From contig NZ_JQFA01000004.1 in the NCBI RefSeq assembly GCF_000763385.1, forward strand, positions 868,001 to 932,000: a DNA stretch of 64,000 nt, read 5' to 3'. Each line of letters begins with the position of its first letter. Position 1 is the stretch's first letter. Below the pieces are notes generated by a model. That model saw nothing but the letters and a program-made list of their open reading frames with translations. It made no database searches and was not told the origin of the DNA. Source of the stretch: Leptolyngbya sp. KIOST-1 (GTDB lineage: Bacteria; Cyanobacteriota; Cyanobacteriia; Phormidesmidales; Phormidesmidaceae). The position numbers and the translations under genes are program-made. Of this stretch, positions 9,093-18,181 are shown in pieces.

Positions 9093-9679
9093 TGATGTCT
9101 TCTCTCGTCGCTAGCGTCGGTGCCAACAACCTGCCCTACAGCATTCCCATTCACCCCAACCTGGTGCATTTGACGCTGGGTCTGTTTATCGTGGCGGTCG
9201 GTTTTGATATTGTGGGGGCGCTGTTTCCGCTGGAGAAGCGGGTGTTTAAGTTCCTGGCCATTCCGGCCACTCGCTCTAACCTGTTCGATGTGGGCTGGTA
9301 CAACATGGTGGCCGCCGCCATCATCACCTTTTTTACTGTGGCAGCGGGCTTCTACGAAATCTTGATGGCCGACATGACCGTCGAAGGCGTCAGCGACTGG
9401 GGCCTGGGCTTTAAAGACACCATGATCTGGCATGGCCTGGGCGGTGTACTGATCTTAGCTCTGATCGTGCTGATGACCGTTTGGCGAGGATTTCAACGCT
9501 ACCTGTGGCGACAGGACCGCGCCCGCCAGGTGCAGTGGAGCTATCTGCTGGTGGGACTGGCCGTCTTTGCGCTGATGTTTGCCCAGGGCACCCTGGGGGC
9601 CCACCTCGGTGGGGAGTTTGGCGTCCATGTCACCGCCGATCAGCTGCTGCGATCTGGCAGCAGCCCCAACCAGCTTTAG
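9092..9679 (+). CDS. DUF2231 membrane protein, second of pair before ARTO operon
   Basis: The ATG overlaps the previous stop codon at 9090-9092, giving a 195-residue protein. The opening NNLPYSIPIHPNLVHLTLGL mirrors the first DUF2231 protein (NLPYPDTIHPIVVHFVI), so the two genes are ancient tandem duplicates. Four membrane helices and conserved His residues (IHPNLVH, IWHGLGGV) suggest a haem-binding cytochrome-b-like membrane subunit, which is inference. An AGAGGAA sequence follows, serving ctaC about 20 bases downstream. Confidence 0.85.
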   Translation: MMSSLVASVGANNLPYSIPIHPNLVHLTLGLFIVAVGFDIVGALFPLEKRVFKFLAIPATRSNLFDVGWYNMVAAAIITFFTVAAGFYEILMADMTVEGVSDWGLGFKDTMIWHGLGGVLILALIVLMTVWRGFQRYLWRQDRARQVQWSYLLVGLAVFALMFAQGTLGAHLGGEFGVHVTADQLLRSGSSPNQL

Positions 9680-9698
9680 AGGAATAACCGACAGCGAT

Positions 9699-10652
9699 AT
9701 GACCACACCGACCACACCGACAGAACCCCGCAGCCTTTCCTTCCGCACGGTTGCCCTGCTGGTCGCCCTGGCGATCGCCGACGCCGCTATCAGCTTCTGG
9801 GTCGGTCGCCAGGCTTACCTCTGGATGCCGCCCCAGGCATCGGCTGAGGCTCTGCTGGTAGACGATCTATTCGGGTTTTTGACCACCATTGGCTGTTTTA
9901 TCTTCCTGGGGGTTACCACCGCGCTGGTGGTTTCGGTGCTGTTTCAGCGGGCCGATAAGTACGACACCAGCGATGGCCCCCCCATTGAGGGCAACCTGTT
10001 GGTGGAAATTCTCTGGACGACCATTCCCCTGGGGCTGGTGATCTGGATTGCCACCTACAGCTACCAGATCTACGACAAAATGGCCATCCTCGGTCCGATG
10101 GAGCACATGAACCATGTGCCCAGCCTGAGCCTGATACCTCCGGCGGAGGCCGCAACGCTGCCTGCGGTGCCCGAAAAGACGCCGATCGAAGTTCACGCCC
10201 GTCAGTGGGCCTGGGAGTTTTACTACCCCGATCAGGGGATCACCAGTACTGAGCTGCACCTGCCGGTGAATGAGCGGGCCAGGCTGGTGCTGACCTCTGA
10301 GGACGTGCTGCACGGGTTCTATGTGCCTGCCTTTCGCATCAAGCAGGATGTCATCCCCGGCAGTTCTATCGATTTTGGGTTTACCCCCATTCGCGAGGGT
10401 AGCTATCGGCTGCGCGACTCTGACTACAGCGGCACTTACTTTGCCGCCAACCAGGGCACTGTGGTAGTAGAGTCGGCGGAATCCTACCAGCAGTGGCTGG
10501 CCGATGCTGCCGCAAGTCCGCTCACCGTTGCCGACAACCGGGCCTACCGCGAATTTAACAAGGCTCCCGAGCGCCTGGGCTGGAAATCAATTCAGCCCGC
10601 CCCGCCCCCCCGTGTCAACTACGCCAGCGCTGAGGACAATAGCTATGAGTAA
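9699..10652 (+). CDS. ctaC: Cytochrome oxidase subunit II lacking CuA ligands (ARTO type)
   Basis: 317 residues with an N-terminal membrane segment, a second helix around LFGFLTTIGCFIFLGVTTAL, and the periplasmic cupredoxin domain (ARQWAWEFYYPDQG, EDVLHGFYVPAFRIKQDVIPG). In a true cytochrome c oxidase the CuA site carries C-x-E-x3-C-x3-H-x2-M. Here the corresponding stretch reads SGTYFAANQGTVVVES with no Cys or Met, so the CuA centre cannot form. This matches the cyanobacterial alternative respiratory terminal oxidase (ctaCII), thought to accept electrons from quinol or another donor rather than cytochrome c. The gene overlaps ctaD by eight bases. Confidence 0.9.
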   Translation: MTTPTTPTEPRSLSFRTVALLVALAIADAAISFWVGRQAYLWMPPQASAEALLVDDLFGFLTTIGCFIFLGVTTALVVSVLFQRADKYDTSDGPPIEGNLLVEILWTTIPLGLVIWIATYSYQIYDKMAILGPMEHMNHVPSLSLIPPAEAATLPAVPEKTPIEVHARQWAWEFYYPDQGITSTELHLPVNERARLVLTSEDVLHGFYVPAFRIKQDVIPGSSIDFGFTPIREGSYRLRDSDYSGTYFAANQGTVVVESAESYQQWLADAAASPLTVADNRAYREFNKAPERLGWKSIQPAPPPRVNYASAEDNSYE

Positions 10653-12330
10653 TGCGTCGTTAGAGGCGATCGCCGCCAAGAGCGGCCAGCCGTTTCCCGG
10701 TGCCCCCAACAACTGGCAGCGCTTTTTTAGCTTCAGCACCGACCACAAGGTGATCGGCATTCAGTACATCGTCACCGCCTTTGTGTTCTTCCTGATTGGC
10801 GGGCTGCTGGCCATGGTGATGCGGGGCGAGCTGATTACCCCCGAGGCCGACCTGGTCGATCGCACCGTCTACAACGCGCTGTTCACCATGCACGGCACCA
10901 TCATGCTGTTCATGTGGACCTTTCCCGTGCTCAACGGCCTGGCGAACTACCTGGTGCCGCTGCAAATCGGGGCCAGGGATATGGCCTTTCCCCGGCTGAA
11001 TGCCGCCGCCTTCTGGCTGGTGCCCGTATTTGGCATTCTGCTGATGGTCAGTTTTTTTGTTCCCGGCGGACCTTCCCAGTCGGGCTGGTGGGCCTATCCC
11101 CCGGTCAGCCTGCAAAACCCCACCGGCAACCTGATCAACGGCCAGGTGCTGTGGCTGCTAGCCGTAGCCCTTTCCGGGGTGTCGTCGATCATGGGGGCGG
11201 TCAACTTCGTCACCACCATCTTTCGCATGCGGGCACCGGGCATGGGCTGGTTTAGAATGCCTGCCTTCTGCTGGACAGTGCTCAGCGCCCAGATGATTCA
11301 GCTGTTTGGGCTACCGGCGCTGACAGCGGGGGCGGTTATGCTGCTGCTGGATTTGACGGTGGGCACCAGCTTTTTCGACCCGGCTCGGGGCGGTGACCCG
11401 GTTCTCTACCAGCACTTCTTCTGGTTCTATTCCCACCCGGCGGTCTACGTGATCATCCTGCCGGTGTTTGGCATGTTTTCGGAGATTTTTCCGGTCTATG
11501 CCCGCAAGCCCCTGTTTGGCTACAAGTTCGTCGTCGTGTCGTCGGTGATCATCACCATGCTCAGTGGCGTGGTGTGGGTTCACCACATGTTTGCCAGCGG
11601 CACCCCCAGCTGGATGCGGATGCTGTTTATGTTCTCCACCATGCTGATCTCGGTGCCCACTGGGGTAAAAGTGTTTGCCTGGGTGGCCACGGTGTGGGGC
11701 GGCAAGCTGCGCCTCGATACACCCATGCTGTTTGCCCTGGGCGGCCTGATTTGCTTTTTGTTTGCGGGCATTACCGGGATCATGCTGGGGGCAGTGCCCT
11801 TCGACATCCACGTCAACAATACCTACTTTGTGGTGGGCCACTTCCACTACGTGATCTACGGTGCCACGGTGATGGGGGTCTACGCCGCTATTTACCACTG
11901 GTTCCCCAAAATGACAGGTCACATGTACTATGAAGGGCTGGGCAAGCTGCACTTTGCCCTCACGTTCATCGGCGTCAACCTCAACTTTTTTCCCATGCAT
12001 CCCCTGGGGCTGATGGGCATGCCCCGGCGGGTGGCCTCCTACGACCCCGAGTTTGCCTACTGGAACGTAATCGCCAGTCTGGGCGGCTTTTTGCTGGGGG
12101 TTTCGACCCTGCCGTTTATTCTCAACATGATCAGCTCGTGGATACTGGGCAAGCGGGCTCCGGCCAACCCCTGGAATGCGATCGGCTTGGAATGGCTAAT
12201 TTCGTCACCGCCGCCGGTGGAGAACTTTGAAGAAATTCCGTTAGTAGTGTCTGGCCCCTACGGCTACGGCTCCCATGAACCCCTCGTTGCTAACCACCCC
12301 GCTGGAGAGTTGAACAGTGAGCACAGCTAA
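10645..12330 (+). CDS. ctaD: Haem-copper oxidase subunit I (ARTO)
   Basis: The ATG at 10645 overlaps the end of ctaC (ATGAGTAA); 561 residues. Twelve-helix haem-copper oxidase core with the haem ligand His in TMHGTIMLFMW, the Cu-B His and cross-linked Tyr in WFYSHPAVYVIILP, the two Cu-B His in VWVHHMF, and the haem ligands in VGHFHYVIYG. The Glu of the classic HPEVY motif is replaced by Ala, with a YS pair before it, as in A2-type oxidases. Together with the CuA-less subunit II this forms the alternative terminal oxidase complex reducing O2 to water in the cytoplasmic or thylakoid membrane. Confidence 0.95.
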   Translation: MSNASLEAIAAKSGQPFPGAPNNWQRFFSFSTDHKVIGIQYIVTAFVFFLIGGLLAMVMRGELITPEADLVDRTVYNALFTMHGTIMLFMWTFPVLNGLANYLVPLQIGARDMAFPRLNAAAFWLVPVFGILLMVSFFVPGGPSQSGWWAYPPVSLQNPTGNLINGQVLWLLAVALSGVSSIMGAVNFVTTIFRMRAPGMGWFRMPAFCWTVLSAQMIQLFGLPALTAGAVMLLLDLTVGTSFFDPARGGDPVLYQHFFWFYSHPAVYVIILPVFGMFSEIFPVYARKPLFGYKFVVVSSVIITMLSGVVWVHHMFASGTPSWMRMLFMFSTMLISVPTGVKVFAWVATVWGGKLRLDTPMLFALGGLICFLFAGITGIMLGAVPFDIHVNNTYFVVGHFHYVIYGATVMGVYAAIYHWFPKMTGHMYYEGLGKLHFALTFIGVNLNFFPMHPLGLMGMPRRVASYDPEFAYWNVIASLGGFLLGVSTLPFILNMISSWILGKRAPANPWNAIGLEWLISSPPPVENFEEIPLVVSGPYGYGSHEPLVANHPAGELNSEHS

Positions 12331-12922
12331 CTTAGACCCGACCCTCAACACCCACGGTGCCCACGCCGCCGAGCACGAAGAAGAAGACCACCGCATGTTT
12401 GGCTTCATCGTCTTTTTGCTGTCAGAAAGCGTGATTTTTCTGAGCTTTTTTGTGGGCTACACCGTCTACAAAACCAACATTCCCGATTGGCTACCGGCAG
12501 GGGTCGAGGGCCTGGAGGTGCGCGAACCGCTGATCAATACCATCGTGCTGGTGTCGAGCAGCTTTGTGATTTATTTTGCCGAGCGGTTTTTGCACAAAGA
12601 AAATCTGTGGGGATTTCGTGCCTTTTGGCTGCTGACTATGGCCATGGGCAGCTTTTTTCTCTACGGCCAGGCGGTGGAGTGGATGGGGCTGCCCTTCGGC
12701 TTTACCGATGGGGTGTTTGGCGGCACGTTCTATTTGTTGACCGGCTTCCACGGCCTGCACGTGATGACCGGCGTGCTTTTGCAGGGGATTATGCTGGGGC
12801 GATCGTTTTTGCCCAACAACTACGCAGGCGGTGAGTTTGGCGTGGCGGCCACCTCGCTGTTCTGGCACTTTGTTGATGTGATCTGGATCATTCTGTTTAT
12901 TTTGATCTACGTGTGGCAGTAG
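12317..12922 (+). CDS. ctaE: Haem-copper oxidase subunit III (ARTO)
   Basis: GTG start at 12317 inside the end of ctaD (14-base overlap); 201 residues. Five-helix subunit III, with FLLSESVIFLSFF near the N-terminus, FHGLHVMTGVLLQ in the middle and SLFWHFVDVIWIILFILIY at the C-terminus, all family hallmarks. The translational overlap places it in the DUF2231-DUF2231-ctaC-ctaD-ctaE operon. Subunit III stabilises the oxidase and the oxygen path. Confidence 0.94.
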   Translation: MSTANLDPTLNTHGAHAAEHEEEDHRMFGFIVFLLSESVIFLSFFVGYTVYKTNIPDWLPAGVEGLEVREPLINTIVLVSSSFVIYFAERFLHKENLWGFRAFWLLTMAMGSFFLYGQAVEWMGLPFGFTDGVFGGTFYLLTGFHGLHVMTGVLLQGIMLGRSFLPNNYAGGEFGVAATSLFWHFVDVIWIILFILIYVWQ

Positions 12923-12933
12923 AACTGGTGCCC

Positions 12934-12998
12934 AGATCCCAGGGTTCTTACCTGCTACCTTAGATTACCTACGCCTTGCCCAAGGAACCCTGGGATCT
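12934..12998. terminator. 14-bp inverted repeat after the oxidase operon
   Basis: AGATCCCAGGGTTC at 12934-12947 is perfectly complementary to GAACCCTGGGATCT at 12985-12998, with a 37-base loop. It lies 12 bases after the ctaE stop and before the GMC oxidoreductase gene. It could form a transcript-end structure, but there is no T run, so the terminator role is inferred. Confidence 0.4.
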
Positions 12999-13057
12999 CT
13001 TGAGGCACTGCCCACCAATTCCTAGCCCGTTAGAGCCGACCCAGTGAGGACCCCGCC

Positions 13058-14569
13058 ATGATTATCGACGACCAGCACTACGACATAATCATTGTTGGTA
13101 CGGGGGCGGGGGGCGGCACCCTGGCCCGCAAGCTGGCCCCATCGGGCAAGCGGATTTTGCTGCTGGAGCGGGGCGAGGCCATGCCCCTCGAAGAACAAAA
13201 CATCAGCGATGTGGATATTTTTCAAAAGCAGCGCTACCACGCCCCGGAGCAGTGGTATGACGAGAACGGGGAGCCGTTTACGCCGCAGATGAAGTACGCC
13301 ATCGGCGGTAATACCAAAATCTATGGGGCCGCTCTGCAGCGGATGCGGGAGCAGGACTTTGAAACGGTGAACCACCAGGACGGCACCTCCCCCGAGTGGT
13401 GCCTCAAGTACAGCGACTTTGAACCCTACTACACCCAGGCGGAGGCGATGTACCAGGTGCATGGCCAGGGCGGGGTAGACCCGACAGAACCGCCACGCAG
13501 TGCGGAGTTTGCCTACCCGGCGATCGCCCACGATTCCACCATTCAGCCCGTGGTTGAGGGCCTCACCCGGCAGGGCTGCCACCCTTACCCCCTGCCCATG
13601 TCGCTGTCGCTGCGAGAGGATGACCCGACGGGCGACGCCGAGGTGTTTGGGGTGGGCCCGGCGCTGGATTTTGGCAATGTCAGCCTCAAGACTGCGACCC
13701 AGGTGACGGGCGTTCTGACTAATCCCTCGGGAACGGCGGCTCGAGGGGTGCAGGCCAATATCAACGGCCAGCCCTACCTGTTTCTGGCCGACATTGTGGT
13801 GCTGGCCTGTGGGGCAATCAATTCGGCGGCGCTGCTGCTGCGATCGGCCAACGAAAAACACCCCAATGGGTTGGCAAACCGTTCTGACCAGGTGGGCCGC
13901 AACCTGATGAAAATTCAGCTCAGTTCAATTGTGCAGGTGACGGCCCAGTCTAACTCAGGCAAATTTCCGCGATCGGTGGGCATCAATGACTACTACTGGG
14001 GCGACAGCCAGGTTGACTACCCCATGGGCCACATCCAGAACATGGGCGGCGTGCTGCAGGACGCGATTTTTGCTGAATCGCCGCCGGTACTCTCGCTGGT
14101 GACCAAATTTATGCCCAACTTCGGGCTAAAGCAGCTGGCGACACGATCGATCGCCTGGTGGGCCATGACCGAGGTACTGCCCGACCCCAAAAACCGGGTG
14201 GAAGTCAAAAACGGTAGGCTCTATGTGTCGTTTACCGCCAACAACGCCGAGGCCCACGATCGCCTGGTTTACCGCTGGCTCGACGTACTCAAGTCGGTCG
14301 AAAAAGACAGCAACCTGTTCTCGCGAACGGGCCTGCACCCGCGCGGCGAGGTGCCCCTGTCGGTGATGGCCTACCAGTGTGGCACCTGCCGTATGGGAAC
14401 CGACCCCACCACCTCGGTACTGGATGCCAACTGCCGCGCCCATGACCTCGACAACCTCTACGTGGTAGACAGCAGCTTCATGCCCTCCAGCGCCAGTGTG
14501 GGCAATGCCCTGACGGTGATCGCCAATGCCCTGCGGGTTGGAGACCATCTACTGGAGCGGTTAGGGTAA
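13058..14569 (+). CDS. GMC-family FAD oxidoreductase
   Basis: 503 residues, start ATG preceded by GTGAGGA. The N-terminus YDIIIVGTGAGGGTLARKLA is the Rossmann FAD-binding loop and is followed by LLLERGEA. The C-terminus has the GMC signature GTCRMGTDPTTSVLD, then NLYVVDSSFMPSSASVGNALTVIA, where a His/Asn or Asn pair normally completes the active site. The family oxidises alcohols such as choline or polyols; the substrate is unknown. It lacks a signal peptide. It follows the oxidase operon by 135 bases with a possible terminator between, so it may be transcribed separately. Confidence 0.9.
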   Translation: MIIDDQHYDIIIVGTGAGGGTLARKLAPSGKRILLLERGEAMPLEEQNISDVDIFQKQRYHAPEQWYDENGEPFTPQMKYAIGGNTKIYGAALQRMREQDFETVNHQDGTSPEWCLKYSDFEPYYTQAEAMYQVHGQGGVDPTEPPRSAEFAYPAIAHDSTIQPVVEGLTRQGCHPYPLPMSLSLREDDPTGDAEVFGVGPALDFGNVSLKTATQVTGVLTNPSGTAARGVQANINGQPYLFLADIVVLACGAINSAALLLRSANEKHPNGLANRSDQVGRNLMKIQLSSIVQVTAQSNSGKFPRSVGINDYYWGDSQVDYPMGHIQNMGGVLQDAIFAESPPVLSLVTKFMPNFGLKQLATRSIAWWAMTEVLPDPKNRVEVKNGRLYVSFTANNAEAHDRLVYRWLDVLKSVEKDSNLFSRTGLHPRGEVPLSVMAYQCGTCRMGTDPTTSVLDANCRAHDLDNLYVVDSSFMPSSASVGNALTVIANALRVGDHLLERLG

Positions 14570-14664
14570 CAGCCCATTCACGGCCCTCTAACATTCCCCT
14601 CTAACATTCAAACGACATTGAGCCTGGGGGGCCGCTCTAGTGTGTGTAGCGATGGCCATTGCGC

Positions 14665-15420
14665 TTAAATAACCCTGATGGCCCCTTTCCTAATTCCTTC
14701 GAAAAGTCTATTGATAATGCTAACGTGCTCTACATCCATGTCTGGTTCAGATAGCAGACCGATCAAAAGGCTCTGTTCCTTTTGAGAAATTTTCCGTGCC
14801 ATCAAGACATTGGCAAACAATGCTTTGACCAAGTCAGAGGATAAGTTCTTCGTTTGGGCTTTGAGTGCTTTAAACTGAAGATAAACCTCTTCGGTAGGAA
14901 CGCTATGGGTTTTGGTCATATTGAGTAAACATAGCAAGCTTTTCTCGGTGGAGATATACTTGTCAATAGCCAAAGTCCAGAATTTCCAGCTCGTTTCATT
15001 TAAAAACAGCTGATTTTCATGTTCACCGTTGTTGATTAAGAGATTTGCCAAGTAGTCTGTTACTCGTCTGGCGAGATCGTGAGAGTCCTGCTTGGGGCAG
15101 GAAAAATCAAACTGCCCACGGAAGAGAAGGTTTAACCGTTCGGGGCTTTGATTGAGTCGGTACCAGATCCAGATTTGGTGGGTGAAACAGGGTTCGGCTC
15201 GGAAGGGAGAAAATCCCTCGCCAGGAATGAGGTCGAGGTGTTCGCATCTAATGATGTGTCTTGCTCTTCCTTCAAGTCCGGGCAAAAAACCGCAGTAGGA
15301 ACGGATAATCCTTCCACCCTCCGCCATACAGGAGAATCGTTTAACGGTTTGGCTTCGGGGTTCTCGTCGAACTGAATGCTCATGTATATTTGAGTTTCCC
15401 TTGGGTAGATATGTTTCCAC
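14665..15420 (-). CDS. Hypothetical protein, unrecognised
   Basis: A 251-residue frame whose C-terminal half (from about SPERLNLLFRGQFDFSCPK) has natural composition and predicted helices. The N-terminal third is less convincing: another minus-strand frame (15132-15383, beginning MSIQFDENPEAKP) is equally protein-like there. Either the true start is internal or the gene has suffered a frameshift. The stretch is visibly more AT-rich than its neighbours. No family recognised. Confidence 0.42.
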   Translation of the reverse strand: METYLPKGNSNIHEHSVRREPRSQTVKRFSCMAEGGRIIRSYCGFLPGLEGRARHIIRCEHLDLIPGEGFSPFRAEPCFTHQIWIWYRLNQSPERLNLLFRGQFDFSCPKQDSHDLARRVTDYLANLLINNGEHENQLFLNETSWKFWTLAIDKYISTEKSLLCLLNMTKTHSVPTEEVYLQFKALKAQTKNLSSDLVKALFANVLMARKISQKEQSLLIGLLSEPDMDVEHVSIINRLFEGIRKGAIRVI

Positions 15421-15800
15421 AGGCAGCTGCGATTTTACAGGAATTTAGATTAAACCTTATCAAGATGCACACCCATCATGAAATTTAAAGTTCGAGATAT
15501 TGCCCGACCAACAGAAGAATTATGGCCCTAGCCCGTCTGAAAATCAATGGTCTTAGTCGGTCAGAGGAGCTAGATCGTGGGTTGGCCTTGTTTTTTTCTC
15601 CAGACGGTCAAAAACGAAACCATCAGACTGCCTGCTATTTTAACAGGGGTTATTTCTCTTTCCAAGGATTCCCAGCTTCAGGTCCAATAGCACATCTAAA
15701 TTATGACTATTGATTAATTTTGCGCTAACGAAAATATCTTGAGTCCCTGCGGGGCAGCATTGCCAAGAAACTCCAGGCCTTTTATCGCGGGTGGCCTAAG
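15421..15800. other. Intergenic stretch without recognisable gene
   Basis: About 380 AT-richer bases between two minus-strand genes. A 63-codon plus-strand frame at 15522-15713 has no recognisable feature and is probably chance. I see no repeat or clear terminator. Confidence 0.4.
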
Positions 15801-16508
15801 TCAAGCGATTAGGGTGACCGTGCCAGTGTCGAGGTCGTAGCGGGCACCGACCACCTGGAGCTGGCCCGATCGCTGGCGATCGCGGATCAGCGGCGATCGC
15901 ATCAGCTGCTCCATCTGGTAGCGCACATTGGCTGACACCGCATTGTCCACCGCATTGCCCGGCTGCCCTTTTACTTGAGCGATCGCTGGCAAAATGGCCT
16001 CGACAAACGTACCGATTTGACCTGGCAGAGGGCCATTTTCAACCGCCGCCGTCACCGCCCCACAGCGCTCGTGACCCAGCACCATCAGCAGTGGGGTCTG
16101 CAAAAGTTCCACGGCGTACTCGATGCTGCCCACCACTTCTGGCGTGGCAATGTTGCCCGCCACCCGCACATCAAAAATGTCGCCGAGACCCTGGTCAAAC
16201 ACGATTTCGGCGGTCACCCGTGAGTCGGCACAACTCAGCACCGTGGCGAAGGGATGCTGGGCCTGAGTTAGCTCCAGCACTCGCTCCTCCGTCTGGTCGG
16301 GGTGCTCTAGATGGTGCCCTGTAAAGCGCTGGTTGCCCTCTAACAACCGCTTTAGAGCTGCCTGCGGGCTGAGGGACGGCGATCCTGAAGCCGCTGCCGC
16401 CGCCGATTGAGTCGGCCAGATGACAGGGGCCAGTGCCGCTAACCCCAACAACTGGCCTCCCACAGCCAGTACCTGGCGGCGATCGATACCCCTAGGGCTG
16501 TAGTCCAT
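15801..16508 (-). CDS. Exported beta-type carbonic anhydrase
   Basis: The ATG at 16508 is set by AAGGAG seven bases upstream, giving 235 residues. The N-terminus IDRRQVLAVGGQLLGLAALAP has twin arginines and a hydrophobic core ending near SAAAAASG, a likely Tat signal. The mature part has the beta-carbonic-anhydrase zinc motifs CADSRV and HERCGA (Cys, Asp-Arg dyad, His, Cys). It interconverts CO2 and bicarbonate, here outside the cytoplasm (EcaB-like). It lies 38 bases downstream of sbtB in the same direction, so it probably supplies or recaptures bicarbonate for SbtA. Confidence 0.9.
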   Translation of the reverse strand: MDYSPRGIDRRQVLAVGGQLLGLAALAPVIWPTQSAAAAASGSPSLSPQAALKRLLEGNQRFTGHHLEHPDQTEERVLELTQAQHPFATVLSCADSRVTAEIVFDQGLGDIFDVRVAGNIATPEVVGSIEYAVELLQTPLLMVLGHERCGAVTAAVENGPLPGQIGTFVEAILPAIAQVKGQPGNAVDNAVSANVRYQMEQLMRSPLIRDRQRSGQLQVVGARYDLDTGTVTLIA

Positions 16509-16546
16509 AACCCAACTCCTTGCAGCCTGTTTTTTATAGCGACGCT

Positions 16547-16858
16547 TTATAGCGACGCCACGCATTTAACCGAGCGAATTTCCATTACATCCGAGATGTA
16601 GCAGGTACCCCCAAACTTGTTCAGCAGCGGTCGCACGTTCTCGGCCACGACTTTAATTTGGTCAGGCATACAAAACGCAATGATGTAGACGTTGTCGCCC
16701 ATGGTCATATCCAAATCCTCGCTGCCGTCGCGCAGCCCTTCTCCCTCCACGTTGCGAATCACCGCGTGGCCATGAACGCCCGATTTTTTGAGGCTGTCCA
16801 AAATTTTTGTCAGCTCAAAAGAGTTGGCAATAATTTCAATTTTTTTGACAGGGTGCAT
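16547..16858 (-). CDS. sbtB: PII-like bicarbonate-transport regulator SbtB
   Basis: ATG at 16858 gives 103 residues starting MHPVKKIEIIANSFELTKIL. The PII-like ferredoxin fold is apparent, with the T-loop region EGEGLRDGSEDLDMTMGDN and the strand VYIIAFCMP. SbtB binds adenine nucleotides such as cAMP and controls SbtA. The C-terminus ends CYISDVMEIRSVKCVASL, so the disulphide R-loop (C-G-P-x-G-C) known in some SbtB proteins is absent; only one terminal Cys remains. It starts 28 bases after the sbtA stop. Confidence 0.92.
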   Translation of the reverse strand: MHPVKKIEIIANSFELTKILDSLKKSGVHGHAVIRNVEGEGLRDGSEDLDMTMGDNVYIIAFCMPDQIKVVAENVRPLLNKFGGTCYISDVMEIRSVKCVASL

Positions 16859-16886
16859 AGGCTTAGCTCCACAACAGGTTAATGCC

Positions 16887-17837
16887 TTACAAATAAAGCG
16901 GTATTCCCACAATGATATTGAACGGAAAGGTAACCGCCAGAGCTGTAGAAACGTACAGGCTCGGGTTGGCCTCGGGCACGGTCAACCGCATGGCCGCGGG
17001 CACCGCAATGTAGGACGCACTGGCACACAGCACGGCAAAGAGTAGAGCATTTCCCTGGGACATATGAATTGCCTTAGCGATGAGCAGTCCCACCCCAGCA
17101 TTGAGGATTGGAATCAGAATGGCAAAGGAAATCAGGAATACCCCCGTTTTTTGCAGGTCTTTAATGCGTCGGGCAGCTACCAGACCCATGTCGAGCAGAA
17201 AGAAGGTCAGCACCCCATAGAACATCTGCTGGGTGAAGGGCGACAACACTTCCCAGCCGTGTTCTCCGGTCAGTACGCCGATGAGCAGACTGCCGACCAG
17301 CAAGAAAACCGAGCTGTTCAAAAAGGCGTCGCGCAGCACCTCAGACCAGACAAACTCGCGCTTTTCATCCCTGGCAAAAAAATTGACCAGAATCAGTCCA
17401 ACAATAATGGCGGGAGACTCCATCAGCGCCAGCGCAGCGACCATAAAGCCATCGAAGGGCATGCCCAATTCGGTCAAAAAGGCGCTGGCGGTGATAAAAG
17501 TGACGGCGCTGATCGAGCCGTAGGTAGCTGCGATCGCAGCTGAGTCGTAGGTGTCGAGCTTAATCCGCAGAATAAAAAAGGTGTAAAGCGGCACCACACA
17601 GGCCATAATGATGGCCGCCAAAATGGTCAAAACCACCTGCTGGTCAATGCCACTTTTGGTTAGCTCAACTCCCCCCTTAAACCCAATCGCCAACAGCAGA
17701 TATAGCGAAAAAAGCTTGGGAATTGGCGGCGGAATTTCTAAGTCGGACTTGACCAGCACAGCTGTCATTCCCAAAAAGAAAAACAGCACCGGAGGATTCA
17801 AAATGTTGGACATGATCAAGTTGGCATCCATGTCCAT
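16887..17837 (-). CDS. sbtA: Sodium-dependent bicarbonate transporter SbtA
   Basis: 316 residues, largely membrane-spanning. Typical stretches are NPPVLFFFLGMTAVLVKSDLEIPPPIPKLFSLYLLLAIGFKGG at the start and a C-terminal half with GVGLLIAKAIHMSQGNALLFAVLCASASYIAVPAAMR. SbtA is a high-affinity Na+/HCO3- symporter of the cyanobacterial plasma membrane. It is shorter than the approximately 370-residue Synechocystis protein because the central cytoplasmic loop is small. First gene of the sbtA-sbtB-carbonic anhydrase operon. Confidence 0.92.
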   Translation of the reverse strand: MDMDANLIMSNILNPPVLFFFLGMTAVLVKSDLEIPPPIPKLFSLYLLLAIGFKGGVELTKSGIDQQVVLTILAAIIMACVVPLYTFFILRIKLDTYDSAAIAATYGSISAVTFITASAFLTELGMPFDGFMVAALALMESPAIIVGLILVNFFARDEKREFVWSEVLRDAFLNSSVFLLVGSLLIGVLTGEHGWEVLSPFTQQMFYGVLTFFLLDMGLVAARRIKDLQKTGVFLISFAILIPILNAGVGLLIAKAIHMSQGNALLFAVLCASASYIAVPAAMRLTVPEANPSLYVSTALAVTFPFNIIVGIPLYL

Positions 17838-18057
17838 CTCCCCTGCTGCGGATATTGACTCAGGTTAAATAAAATTTGCATTTGCAAGTGATAATTGCCC
17901 TATGCTCCTTGGTGTATCGTGTTGAATCTTCTCTGTCAATCATTTTGGTAAAAACTTTGCCGATCTCTACCAGGATTTGTAATTCATCACCTCGGATCCA
18001 CAGATTTAACCGTCGCAGTCTTTGGCCTAGGCAATTCCTGCAGAGGGAGGATGTTCT

Positions 18058-18092
18058 AAAAAAGGAGTTAACCGCTAAAGGGCTAACTCCTG
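18058..18092 (-). terminator. Rho-independent terminator of the carotenoid protein gene
   Basis: On the minus strand a stem of GGAGTTA (18084-18090) and TAACTCC (18064-18070) with extra internal pairs is followed by six T residues (18063-18058). It sits about 90 bases past the stop of the helical carotenoid protein gene and in front of sbtA. Confidence 0.8.
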
Positions 18093-18181
18093 TATTGCTC
18101 TACTGGCCAACCTGCCAGCAAAGGGATTTAATGGCCGGGACCAAATTTAGTGCGTTATGCAGATGATCTCAGGCGCTAGGA

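Noticed and set aside
15522..15713. 63-codon plus-strand frame
   Set aside because: No motif, no start signal, isolated.
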